NCBI GenBank assembly: GCA_016198685.1
Contig: JACQID010000008.1
Coordinates: forward strand, 62,001-126,000
Length of the DNA: 64,000 nt
DNA from: Candidatus Aenigmatarchaeota archaeon
Lineage (GTDB): Archaea > Aenigmatarchaeota > Aenigmatarchaeia > GW2011-AR5
Direction: 5' to 3'
A program made the translations under genes and the position numbers. This document shows, piece by piece, positions 49,884 to 58,400 of this stretch. Every line of letters starts with the position of its first letter. Position 1 is the first letter of the stretch. Under the pieces are notes generated by a model. That model had not been told where the DNA came from. It ran no database searches and saw only the letters and a program-made list of their open reading frames with translations.

Positions 49884-50225
49884 ATGGCAATTACCGACAT
49901 CTTCAAGAAGCAGCCTCAGGAATATGTTGAACTTGACTTTGAGGAGGATGAGAAGCCTCACGGTAAGCTGATGATACAGGTTGAAAAGCTTTCTTCTTAT
50001 CCCGACGCAGACAGAATACAAGAAAAGATCAGAAACGGAAGAATAGTTCTTATCAGAATACACGAACTGAAGGCCAAGGACATCGGCGAACTGAAGCGTG
50101 CTGTCGCAAAGATAAGGAAAACATGCCTTGCACTTGACGGTGACATCGCCGGCATAGGTGAAGACTGGCTTCTCGTTACGCCTAAGTCAGCAAAGATTCA
50201 TCGCGGCGGCGACGAAGCGGAATGA
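49884..50225 (+). CDS. sepF: SepF, archaeal cell-division FtsZ anchor
   Basis: A 113-residue protein with the archaeal SepF plan. A short N-terminal amphipathic segment (MAITDIFKK) would serve as membrane tether. The globular domain is LMIQVEKLSSYPDADRIQEK, GRIVLIRIHELK and RKTCLALDGDIAGIGEDWLLV. Archaeal SepF links FtsZ to the membrane in species that divide by FtsZ. AAGGAGGAATTATAGGGGT precedes the ATG, giving a strong ribosome-binding site. Last gene of the rpoP run. No ftsZ is in the window. Confidence 0.93.
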   Translation: MAITDIFKKQPQEYVELDFEEDEKPHGKLMIQVEKLSSYPDADRIQEKIRNGRIVLIRIHELKAKDIGELKRAVAKIRKTCLALDGDIAGIGEDWLLVTPKSAKIHRGGDEAE

Positions 50226-50327
50226 TTCTTTTCTTCGTATTCTAACATATTATATCAATGTAGATACATGTTTTCATGCCACTGATAGTAAATAACATCT
50301 ATTTGGAACATTTTATATGTCATTTAT

Positions 50328-50377
50328 TTATAGTAAATTGCAGCTAAAAGTTCCATTATCATTGCAATTTACTATAA
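50328..50377. repeat. 15-bp inverted repeat between convergent sepF and cca
   Basis: TTATAGTAAATTGCA (50328-50342) and TGCAATTTACTATAA (50363-50377) are perfect inverse copies around a 20-nt spacer. The gap 50226-50407 is AT-rich and has no gene. It could be a two-way terminator or a protein-binding site. Confidence 0.55.
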
Positions 50378-50407
50378 GTGCCTATATTATTATCATACAC
50401 GATGAAA

Positions 50408-51763
50408 TCAAGCAAGCTTCTCGAAATACTTCCTGCGTAAGAATGCGGAAAGTTCGCGATGCTTGGTTACCGTTTTCCAGAACTCATCGGCCTGAAGCAG
50501 CGTTGCATCGTGCAATGGTTTTGCGATATGAGTGGGCATGGCAAGCTCTTCCGGCTTTTTTGAAACAATGCTTTTGAGCAGGCTCACCGCATCTTTGAAC
50601 GGTCTCTTCTTTTCTGCGAACCATTGATTTTCTTCAATGTAAGGAGGAAATTCCGATTTGCCGTACTTTTCCGTGAATTCTCTCACGTGCTTGGCAGAAA
50701 ATATTTCCGGGCCCGGCATTTTTTTCACAGGCGTTTGCTGCCATACATTCATTTCCATGATTATGTACATATCATCATCGGAAAAGGCAAGGCTTCTAAG
50801 CACTGAAAATTCCTCTTTCTCGGCTATAGCTTCCAGCCTCTTTGCTGTTTTCCTTAGCTGCGGATATAATGTGTCTTCTATGGCATCCGGCTTTTTCATC
50901 TTCAGCGCAACAAAGAGCGTACCGCGTTCTTTCATTTTCTGAACTTCTTCTTTCCCAAGGAAAAGCTCATGCAAAGAGAAATACGAATCTTCAGGTTTTG
51001 CAATAAACGATGCGGCTGAACGGATGAATTTCACGAAATTTTCAGCTCCAAGGTTGGCGGCCACGTTCCTTTCAGGGTCAACAGGATCCACTATGACAAG
51101 CGGTTCTGTAAATTTGGAAGCAGTGCCTGCGTTCTCGACATCTATCTTGACAGGAGCTTTCCACATGGCTGCAGCCTTGAGCAAGTTCTCAAGCTTTCCG
51201 TAGTTTATGACAAGCAGTTCGCACGTGTAGCCTGAGAAGCCCCGGGTTTTGGCATCACTGCCATAAACTCCAATGCCTTTGCAGAACTGTTTAAGGAGAC
51301 GTACTTCGTCGCGATATTCGGCAGGTAGTTTCTTGAGCACGTATTCCCGGTGAAGCGGGGAACGGTCCACGGCGCTCTTTATTTTTTCGCCCGGCGCTAT
51401 CCGATAGCATGGCACAATATCAACTAAAAAATCAGGCGTGCGCGCCCTCACATAAGGATGCTCGGCGTACTTTATTATCGTTGCGCCGTTGATTTGTTTT
51501 GCAACCTGTTTTCCAAATTCAAGCCCGCTTTTTTCCAGTTCTTCACGCAACGCAGAAACAGGAAACACAATGAAAAGATCCACGTCATGATCGCCGCGAA
51601 GCCATGTGTGCTTTCCGATAGAGCCGCAGATCACCCCTTCCAGTCTTGAGACATTCTTGGTTGCAGATAACAGGCGCGTAGTAAAAGCTTCAAGTTTTTT
51701 CTCCTCTTCAACGCTGGGTCTTATCTTCCTTAATACCGCCTGCTTTATCGTCTTGACAGTCAT
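50408..51763 (-). CDS. cca: Archaeal (class I) CCA-adding tRNA nucleotidyltransferase
   Basis: A 451-residue protein with the class I nucleotidyltransferase motif CGSIGKHTWLRGDHDVDLFIVFP, in which DHDVD supplies the metal-binding Asps. The third Asp lies in DFLVDIVPCY. The body and tail domains of archaeal CCA enzymes follow (VRLLKQFCKGIGVYGSDAKT and GFSGYTCELLVINYGKLENLL). It adds CCA to tRNA 3' ends without a template. None of the eight tRNA genes here encodes CCA, so the enzyme is essential. Its start is divergent from the hef region. Confidence 0.97.
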   Translation of the reverse strand: MTVKTIKQAVLRKIRPSVEEEKKLEAFTTRLLSATKNVSRLEGVICGSIGKHTWLRGDHDVDLFIVFPVSALREELEKSGLEFGKQVAKQINGATIIKYAEHPYVRARTPDFLVDIVPCYRIAPGEKIKSAVDRSPLHREYVLKKLPAEYRDEVRLLKQFCKGIGVYGSDAKTRGFSGYTCELLVINYGKLENLLKAAAMWKAPVKIDVENAGTASKFTEPLVIVDPVDPERNVAANLGAENFVKFIRSAASFIAKPEDSYFSLHELFLGKEEVQKMKERGTLFVALKMKKPDAIEDTLYPQLRKTAKRLEAIAEKEEFSVLRSLAFSDDDMYIIMEMNVWQQTPVKKMPGPEIFSAKHVREFTEKYGKSEFPPYIEENQWFAEKKRPFKDAVSLLKSIVSKKPEELAMPTHIAKPLHDATLLQADEFWKTVTKHRELSAFLRRKYFEKLA

Positions 51764-51810
51764 GATGATACTTGTAGCCGGCGGTTTAAGTTTGTTTCAG
51801 GTGCCGTGCG

Positions 51811-51914
51811 TCATCTATACACTCTCAATTTATCCGTTGTCTTGGCAAGTATCTTGTCTTTGCATAATCCGGATGGTTGCATCTCATCTGTACACCATCA
51901 ATTTATCCGTTGTC
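51811..51914 (+). promoter_or_regulatory. Duplicated 31-bp promoter segment upstream of hef
   Basis: Segments at 51811-51841 and 51884-51914 are 28/31 identical, both ending in TCAATTTATCCGTTGTC. The second puts an AATTTATCC element about 25 bases before the hef ATG (51928), so it probably is the promoter. The first is a copy 73 bases upstream. Confidence 0.55.
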
Positions 51915-51927
51915 GCCAAATAGAAGC

Positions 51928-53442
51928 ATGGAATTCGTTTCCCACCCTTGGATTGCGCCTAATACGATAGAGAAAAGGAAATACCAGGAGCATGTCGTGG
52001 CTTCAGCAATAGACGGCAATACGCTCGTTGTTCTGCCAACCGGGTTAGGTAAGACGTCAATAGCCGCTTTAGTTGCGGCATTCAAGCTTCAGCGCGATAT
52101 GAACAAGAAAATATTGTTCCTTGCGCCTACGCGGCCCCTGGTAGAGCAGCAGTGCGTCACTTTTGGAAGATACATGCGCATTGGCCTTGAGATGAAAGTA
52201 ATTACCGGCAGCACAAATCCCGCGGACAGGAAAACGCTTTATCTCAAGGCAGACGTGATATTTTCAACGCCGCAGACCATAGAAAATGACCTTAAGAGCG
52301 GTATACTCTCGCTGGAAAACTTCTCGGTCTGCATCTTCGACGAAGCCCATAGAGCTGTGGGTAACTATGCCTATCCTTACATTGCCAAAGCATATATGGC
52401 ATCTGCGCGCGATCCCCTGATAGTGGCTCTTACCGCTTCCCCCGGGGCAGAGCGGGCTAAGATAGAGGAAGTGAAAAGGATGCTTTTCATAAAGAACGTT
52501 GAGATACGTTCCCGGGATGATGATGATGTCAAGCCGTATGTTCATGCCGTTGAGCAAGAACGAATAGAGGTCGAGCTTACCGAGCCCATGAAATCTTTGA
52601 GAAAATACATCACCAATGTTCGCGAAGAAAGAATAAAGAAGCTTATGACGTGGGGAATCATAAAAACGCCGAATATAGGAAAGGCCTATATTCTCAAGCT
52701 GCAGGAAGAATTATCGAAGAACAAGACCGGATACAGTTTTGCTGCAATGTCGGTATTGGCCGAAATCCTCAAGCTTGATCATGCGTTAGTGCTCCTCGAA
52801 ACCCAGTCATTGTATTCTACTAAAAAATATTTTGATCGTATGCTATTGCAGGAAACGCGCGCCGTGGAGCGGTTGATAAGGGAGGATGGCGTTAGGAATG
52901 CGATGAGGTTACTATCAGAGCTTGTTGAAGAAGGGCAGGAGCATCCGAAACTCGCAAAGTTAAAGGAAATAGTCAAGCGTGAGATCGAACGCGACAAATT
53001 CTCGAGGATAATGGTCTTTGCCCAGTACAGGGACACAATAGAAAAAATATATAATGAGCTCTTAGGAGTTGAAGGAGTAAATCCCGTACAATTCATCGGT
53101 CAGGCTAAGAAATCCGGGAAGGGACTCAGCCAAAAAGAGCAGGTGCAGATTCTCAACGAATTCAAGATGGGATTCCATAACGTTCTTGTGGCAAGTTCTG
53201 TAGGTGAGGAAGGCTTGGATGTCGCAGAGACTAACGTAGTCGTCTTTTACGAGCCTATTTCTTCTGCAGTGCGCAAGATACAACGTTCCGGCAGGACTGC
53301 AAGAACGCAGGCTGGACGCGTAGTAGTCCTTATGACCAAGGGAACGCGTGATGAAGCATACCACTGGGCAGGTTTCAACCGCGAGAAGAACATGAAGAAA
53401 ATATTGTATGGGATGTCCAATTCCTTGAAAAAGTACGTGTGA
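51928..53442 (+). CDS. Hef-type superfamily 2 helicase (helicase half of Hef/FANCM)
   Basis: From Met 18 of the track ORF (51928, MEFVSHPWIAPNTIEKR, a usual Hef N-terminus) the protein has 504 residues. Motifs: Q-like RKYQEHVVASAI, Walker A LPTGLGKT, motif II IFDEAHRAVGNYAY, motif III ALTASPG, and motif VI QRSGRTARTQAGRV. The helical insertion between the RecA domains is present (LQEELSKNKTGYSF). Hef processes stalled forks. In euryarchaeal Hef an XPF nuclease follows in the same chain; here the chain stops and the nuclease is the next gene, overlapping by 4 bases. Confidence 0.94.
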   Translation: MEFVSHPWIAPNTIEKRKYQEHVVASAIDGNTLVVLPTGLGKTSIAALVAAFKLQRDMNKKILFLAPTRPLVEQQCVTFGRYMRIGLEMKVITGSTNPADRKTLYLKADVIFSTPQTIENDLKSGILSLENFSVCIFDEAHRAVGNYAYPYIAKAYMASARDPLIVALTASPGAERAKIEEVKRMLFIKNVEIRSRDDDDVKPYVHAVEQERIEVELTEPMKSLRKYITNVREERIKKLMTWGIIKTPNIGKAYILKLQEELSKNKTGYSFAAMSVLAEILKLDHALVLLETQSLYSTKKYFDRMLLQETRAVERLIREDGVRNAMRLLSELVEEGQEHPKLAKLKEIVKREIERDKFSRIMVFAQYRDTIEKIYNELLGVEGVNPVQFIGQAKKSGKGLSQKEQVQILNEFKMGFHNVLVASSVGEEGLDVAETNVVVFYEPISSAVRKIQRSGRTARTQAGRVVVLMTKGTRDEAYHWAGFNREKNMKKILYGMSNSLKKYV

Positions 53443-54122
53443 TTTTCATGCAAAGCGCCTTTAAGCCCGAACAAGAAGTGGTAATATATGCCGATACACG
53501 TGAGGCTGCCAGCAGCATTTCTTCCATACTGGCAAAAAAGTGCGTAGTGCGAGAGAAACAGTTGCATGTTGCAGATTATCAGCTCAGCGACAGGATGGGC
53601 GCCGAGCGGAAGACGACGCAGGACTTCATAGGCAGCATAATGGACGGGAGGCTTTTCCGGCAGATGCACGAGCTGAAAGCCGAGTTTGAGATACCTATAC
53701 TTATTGTGGAAGGAGAGAGCCTTTTTGATACGGATATAGCCATTCACCCTAATGCTATACGCGGTGCCATAGCTGCGGTAATTGCAGACATCAGAGTTGG
53801 CATGGTGTGGACCAGAAATGCTTCCGAGACAGCAAGCATACTCTTTACGTTTGCAAAGCGGGAGCAGTTGGCTGAAAAGCGCGGCATAGCTATACGCGGG
53901 AAAGCCAAGTTTCTTTCAGATAATGAACAGCAGGAATTTATCATCGCTGGCCTTCCGAAAATATCAACCCTGAAAGCGAAGGCACTGCTAAAGCATTTCG
54001 GAAGCCCGGAGGGCGTTTTTACGGCAACCGAGGAGGAACTGAAGAAAGTCCCGGGAATCGGCAAACAAATAGCGAAAGTCATGCGTCGGCTTCTTCAAAA
54101 AAAGTACGAAAAAGCAGTTTAG
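53439..54122 (+). CDS. XPF/ERCC4-type nuclease with HhH domain (nuclease half of Hef)
   Basis: A 227-residue protein starting with GTG overlapping the helicase stop, or ATG 53448. The ERCC4 nuclease domain has IYADTRE near the start, then GAERKTTQDF (the family ERKxxxD motif) and ILIVEGE. A tandem helix-hairpin-helix follows (GLPKISTLKAKALLKHFGSP and VPGIGKQIAKVMRRL). It cleaves branched DNA as a dimer. The order and overlap show it works with the helicase; together they rebuild Hef from two polypeptides. Confidence 0.94.
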   Translation: MIFMQSAFKPEQEVVIYADTREAASSISSILAKKCVVREKQLHVADYQLSDRMGAERKTTQDFIGSIMDGRLFRQMHELKAEFEIPILIVEGESLFDTDIAIHPNAIRGAIAAVIADIRVGMVWTRNASETASILFTFAKREQLAEKRGIAIRGKAKFLSDNEQQEFIIAGLPKISTLKAKALLKHFGSPEGVFTATEEELKKVPGIGKQIAKVMRRLLQKKYEKAV

Positions 54123-54162
54123 AAGATTAAAATACACAGGAAACAAAATAACGGAAGATAAG

Positions 54163-54459
54163 ATGGACCCCAAAGAAATCAGGAATACAATGATATCGCT
54201 TGCAATACTTGCCGCAGGCATATGGTTTGTGATAAATATCACGAAATCTTACATGACGATCACGACCCTGCCTGGAATCCCTGAAGGGCTTTCAAATTCT
54301 CTTGACTCTCTTGGAATGCTGTTACTTTATGCCATAGGGGTCATTGAAGTACTACTCTTACTTGCATGGCTCTTTGCTAGAAGGGGACGAAGTTCTGCAG
54401 GAAAAGGAAATACACCGCCCCTGCAATCAGGAAACCCGCAAGGCCCGCAGCAATTCTGA
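54163..54459 (+). CDS. Small two-helix membrane protein
   Basis: A 98-residue protein with transmembrane helices at about 10-27 (ISLAILAAGIWFVINIT) and 50-70 (GMLLLYAIGVIEVLLLLAWLF). A basic, Gly/Pro/Gln-rich cytoplasmic tail follows (RRGRSSAGKGNTPPLQS). I recognise no family. GGAAGATAAG precedes the ATG. Its 3' end overlaps a convergent small gene on the minus strand by 83 bases; the overlap lies in the low-complexity tail. Confidence 0.55.
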   Translation: MDPKEIRNTMISLAILAAGIWFVINITKSYMTITTLPGIPEGLSNSLDSLGMLLLYAIGVIEVLLLLAWLFARRGRSSAGKGNTPPLQSGNPQGPQQF

Positions 54460-54547
54460 AGAGTTTATGATTCATCGTGTCAAATTCTTCCTTTGTCATT
54501 TCCCAGAATACTTTGACTGTATCCTTTACATCTTCTTTCAGTGACAT
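54377..54547 (-). CDS. Tail-anchored small protein resembling SecE/Sec61-gamma
   Basis: A 56-residue ORF too short for the track. It reads MSLKEDVKDTVKVFWEMTKE, then EEFDTMNHKLFRIAAGLAG and ends FLQNFVPF. A charged amphipathic helix is followed by one C-terminal transmembrane helix, as in archaeal SecE. A very good TATA element (TTATATATAATTT) lies about 27 bases before the ATG at 54547, so a leaderless message is likely. SecE identity is tentative; the usual secE-nusG pairing is absent. Confidence 0.55.
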   Translation of the reverse strand: MSLKEDVKDTVKVFWEMTKEEFDTMNHKLFRIAAGLAGFLIAGAVYFLFLQNFVPF

Positions 54548-54670
54548 AATAAAACTTGGCTTGAAATTATATATAAATGACTAGTTTAACGATATTAAAT
54601 GCCGATTATTCATAACCGCATTTAGCTCAATTCAAAAAATCTAAAGGCATGCCTTAACGTCTAGTTGCGG

Positions 54671-55420
54671 TTAAAGTTTCTTTATTCTTCCGGGCTTAGG
54701 CTCAAAGCACGATCCTTCATCTAGAAGCTCCTGTATGGCCGCATCTATCGCGTCTTCGTTTAATCCGGATTTCTCTATCAAAATTTGATATTCACAGCCT
54801 TCTCCTGCATCATTCTCGCTTATAATATTGAGAAGTTTTTCTTTGGCCGATTCCTTGGGCTCTCCGGCAGGACCCTCTTCTATTGACACCTTTGTCATTA
54901 CTATGGCTTCCGTTTCTTCTGCCTCAATTCCGTATCTTTCTTTCATTATTTTCTTCAGTTCTTCCAGGTCGGAAACGGATTTCTCGTTCTCGAGTACAGT
55001 CATGCGTTTCTTTCCCCATGTCTCTGACAAAACGCGCAGTTCCAGCCTTCTTAGAATTTCCATGTTAGGATCTTCAACCTTCTTTGCTATCTCCGGCGTT
55101 ATGTAAATTTCGCCTTGATACTCCTTTACCTTCCCCACAAGCTCTACGTCATCACCGGTTTCTATGCCATTGAATACGGAAAGATCGCTGAAGGCTTTGG
55201 ATCTTATAGTATCAGTACCGTCGTCCAGTGTCAAAGAAGCAAATTTCCCGCTCTCTGCCATGAACTTGTCAACTACAGTGCTCATGATCCTTACCCGCGA
55301 AAGCTTAACGCCTTGGGGGCTTATCACATAATTAGGGTTGAATCCTTCCTGCGCATAATATTTTCCCTTCGATATGTCTTCTATCGTCACTTTAACTGCA
55401 GGCAATCTCTTCTTTTCCAT
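54671..55420 (-). CDS. RPA-like OB-fold protein with C-terminal winged helix
   Basis: A 249-residue protein. Residues 30-125 form an OB fold of the archaeal RPA/COG3390 type (GVKLSRVRIMSTVVDKF, FASLTLDDGTDTIRSKAF and GDDVELVGKVKEYQGEIYI). A charged linker follows. The last 60 residues form a winged helix ending LLDEGSCFEPKPGRIKKL, which is very similar to the end of the MCM encoded next door. A role in ssDNA binding at the replication fork is likely. It lies 11 bases downstream of mcm on the same strand. Confidence 0.88.
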   Translation of the reverse strand: MEKKRLPAVKVTIEDISKGKYYAQEGFNPNYVISPQGVKLSRVRIMSTVVDKFMAESGKFASLTLDDGTDTIRSKAFSDLSVFNGIETGDDVELVGKVKEYQGEIYITPEIAKKVEDPNMEILRRLELRVLSETWGKKRMTVLENEKSVSDLEELKKIMKERYGIEAEETEAIVMTKVSIEEGPAGEPKESAKEKLLNIISENDAGEGCEYQILIEKSGLNEDAIDAAIQELLDEGSCFEPKPGRIKKL

Positions 55421-55431
55421 ACAATCATCTC

Positions 55432-58400
55432 CTATGTCTTTTTTATGAAGCCGGGCCTGGGTTCAAATAATGTGCCCTGGCTCTTTAGCCTTTCTATTAT
55501 TTCATCGGCATTCTCAACACCCTGTTCTTCAGCAGCGGCCTTCAGGTCCTCAATTGATATTTCGCCGCCGCGTTTGTCAAAGGTTGAGATTATGTCCGTT
55601 ATTATAACTATCTTTCTTCTTTTATTTGAAGTGACACCGGATTCCATCATGTCTATATCGAACTTGCCTGTGTCATAATCATAGCCCAGTTGGGACAACG
55701 AGTATTTCATGAGTCTTATAGAGCGCTCGGCATCTTCCGGAAGAACTTTGTTGTCCAATCTCACTTTTGCCGAGGCCTCAGCCAGTCGTAGCAGCGCTTC
55801 GTATTGCCTTAGAGTTATGCTTACAGTATTATTTTCGTTATCTCCCGGATTTCTCATCTCGACATAGAACTTCTTCAAGGTATCCGCCGCATCCTTGCTA
55901 AGCACTACAGATGTGATTTTCTGCTTGGCATAGGCGATGTATTTTCTTAAGGTATGGGCATCTATGACGGGTTCAACGACTTCTGGCGTTATTCTTGACA
56001 TGGTTATGTGCTCTGCAAGGCGCTCGTCGAGATTCCTGTCAGGCTTGTCGCGCAGGGCGAATTTGAGATCAAATCTTGAAAGAAGGGTTTCTGAAATCTG
56101 TATCTGATCTACTATCGGCATGTAAGGATCGAACCTTCCGAGCTTGGGATTCGCGCCGGCAAGAACAGCAGTCTGGGCAGGGAGTGTAGCGACAATCGAC
56201 GCTTTCGCGATGCTAATCGTATTGTGAAGTACCATGCCGTGGGAAACAAACACCTCGCCGGGAACGCTTATATCATATGACCACTCTTCGGTTTGATCCC
56301 TTATTTTTTCTATTTTTTTTATTCTGCAGAGTGCTACTTCCCCGTGTGCTATATTTTTAAGCATATGGACATCTCTTTCGTTTGTAATGATGCCATCTAT
56401 TATCTGTAGCAGTGCTTTTCTGTACGATTCGACAAACTCAGGACATGTTTCACCTCTCTCCCACAAAGAGATGGATTGGTGGGATCGTCCTGTCTTCTCT
56501 GCAATTTGAAACAGTGATATACCAAAATGTTTTCTGAGACTCTTCAAGTCCTCTGTGTTAGCAAAGTCCGAAAGTCGGCGCTTGGCCAACTTAAGTTCTT
56601 CCAGGCGCTTTTCTAGTAAAGGAATGATTCGGGATATTTTGTCTGTAGTGAATGCAAATTTTTCCCCATACTCAGTTAGGGTATAGCCAAATACCGTTTT
56701 TTCCGACAGGCCTAAACTTCGTAGAAGCGTTCGCATGGTGTTTCCCAATGGCAATGTTTCGGAATAATGTCTTCTTAAAGTTCTATTTCCGGCGTATTCT
56801 AGTATTTTTTGATTTTTGGCCGCATCAGAGAACCCTATGGAGCTCTCGAATTTTCTAAGATTCTCTTCGCCGGTTATTATGATCCTGTAAATATCGTGAA
56901 CCGAACGCGATTTCCTTATTGAAGTTGTTATGCCAAACCTGAGGAGTAAATCTGATATCTGTATGCCGAGATCTTTGCTTGCCGTAGTATAAACTATGTA
57001 GAAACCCGACCCTTGGCATATACCCCCGTCGCCGTCAAACAAGGCTCTGAGCATAATAGCAATGTCAGCTTTCTTGCATTTCATAAAAAGAGCGGGAATC
57101 TTTTTTTTGTATGAATTCATCAGAAGCCGGGGCTCTATAGAATTGATGTAATCCGCAAGTTCCATGGATACATAGCGTAGCATAGTTCTCCCTTTTTTCT
57201 TATGAACGTAAGGCGCAAGACCGAATAGATTCTGCGTTATGGATTCAAAATCTTTGAGCAACAGCTCGTTAGAATTAGTAAAGGAAATGCCGCAATTTTT
57301 GCCTCGATTTACCTCATGAGAGCCTTCTGATATAAGGTATCCGAGGAATTTGCACATTTCTGGAGAATTGTGATTCGGAATGTTTATATGTTTGGCATTA
57401 TAATGGTTGTTTTTCGATAGTTTTACGATTACTTTTTGTTCCTCGCCCTCTATGGGAAGACATTTTGGTATCGGAACGAATTCTCCTGATTGCAATTGTT
57501 CGGATGGCCTTGTTATGAACGTTTTACCGTTGAAGACGAAAAACGGATGTCTTGGGGTGACGGTCACTTCGCGGCCGTTTTCCAGAATTATCCTATAAAA
57601 ATGCTCAGGTGCAGCGTGTTTGCTGACTCTAAAAGTCCGCGCTTTTTTTATGTCCACAAAGTCGGTCACGAGTATCTCCGGCCCGTTCACTTCGGCAAAG
57701 AGGCAGTCATCGCCTTTTTTTATTCTCGAGCTATTTTCTTCAAGCATTCGTTCTACAAGGTCTCTTATTTTTATGTGTTCTCCGGTCGCAAGCGTTATTT
57801 CGGTGTCGCCGTGATAGCTTTCTACCGACATCGCTTCATGCATCGCGATCTGGTCGTCCTTTCCCATCTTGTCAAATTCGTCAATAGATATCACAGATTT
57901 GTTTGTAAGTATCAGGGCTCCTGCTTCAAGAAGCCATCCGCCCATTATTTCGTCCTTGCGCACGCTGGCGGTTAATCCCGCGCCCGTGGCTCCGGAACCG
58001 GAGACGTAACGGCCGCGGGGCATTATGTCCGACACGAACTTGAGCATTATGGACTTGCCTACTCCGGGGTCTCCGGTCAGAAGTATATGGATGTTGCCCC
58101 GTATGTGCGACCCATCAGGCAATTTATGCGCTACGCCGCCGAATAATTGCAACGCAATTGCCTCTTTTATTTCCGCAAACCCGTAAATGCCAGGAGCAAT
58201 GGAAGCGACAAGTTTCTCATAGATTTTCGGGTCAGCGGCCATGGCCTTGATCATCATTTCGTCTTCCTTTGTTATTTCGACATCGTCAAACTCCATTTCC
58301 GAGAACTCAACATGCAGGGCTTCCATCATCATGTCCATCTTAGTGCTAAGTTTTCCCTTTATGCGCTTAGGAACTTCCTTGAGTATGCCAACGATCTTAA

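Noticed and set aside
57490-57975. 161-residue plus-strand ORF in the mcm/intein region
   Set aside because: Antisense to a confident coding frame; no independent support.
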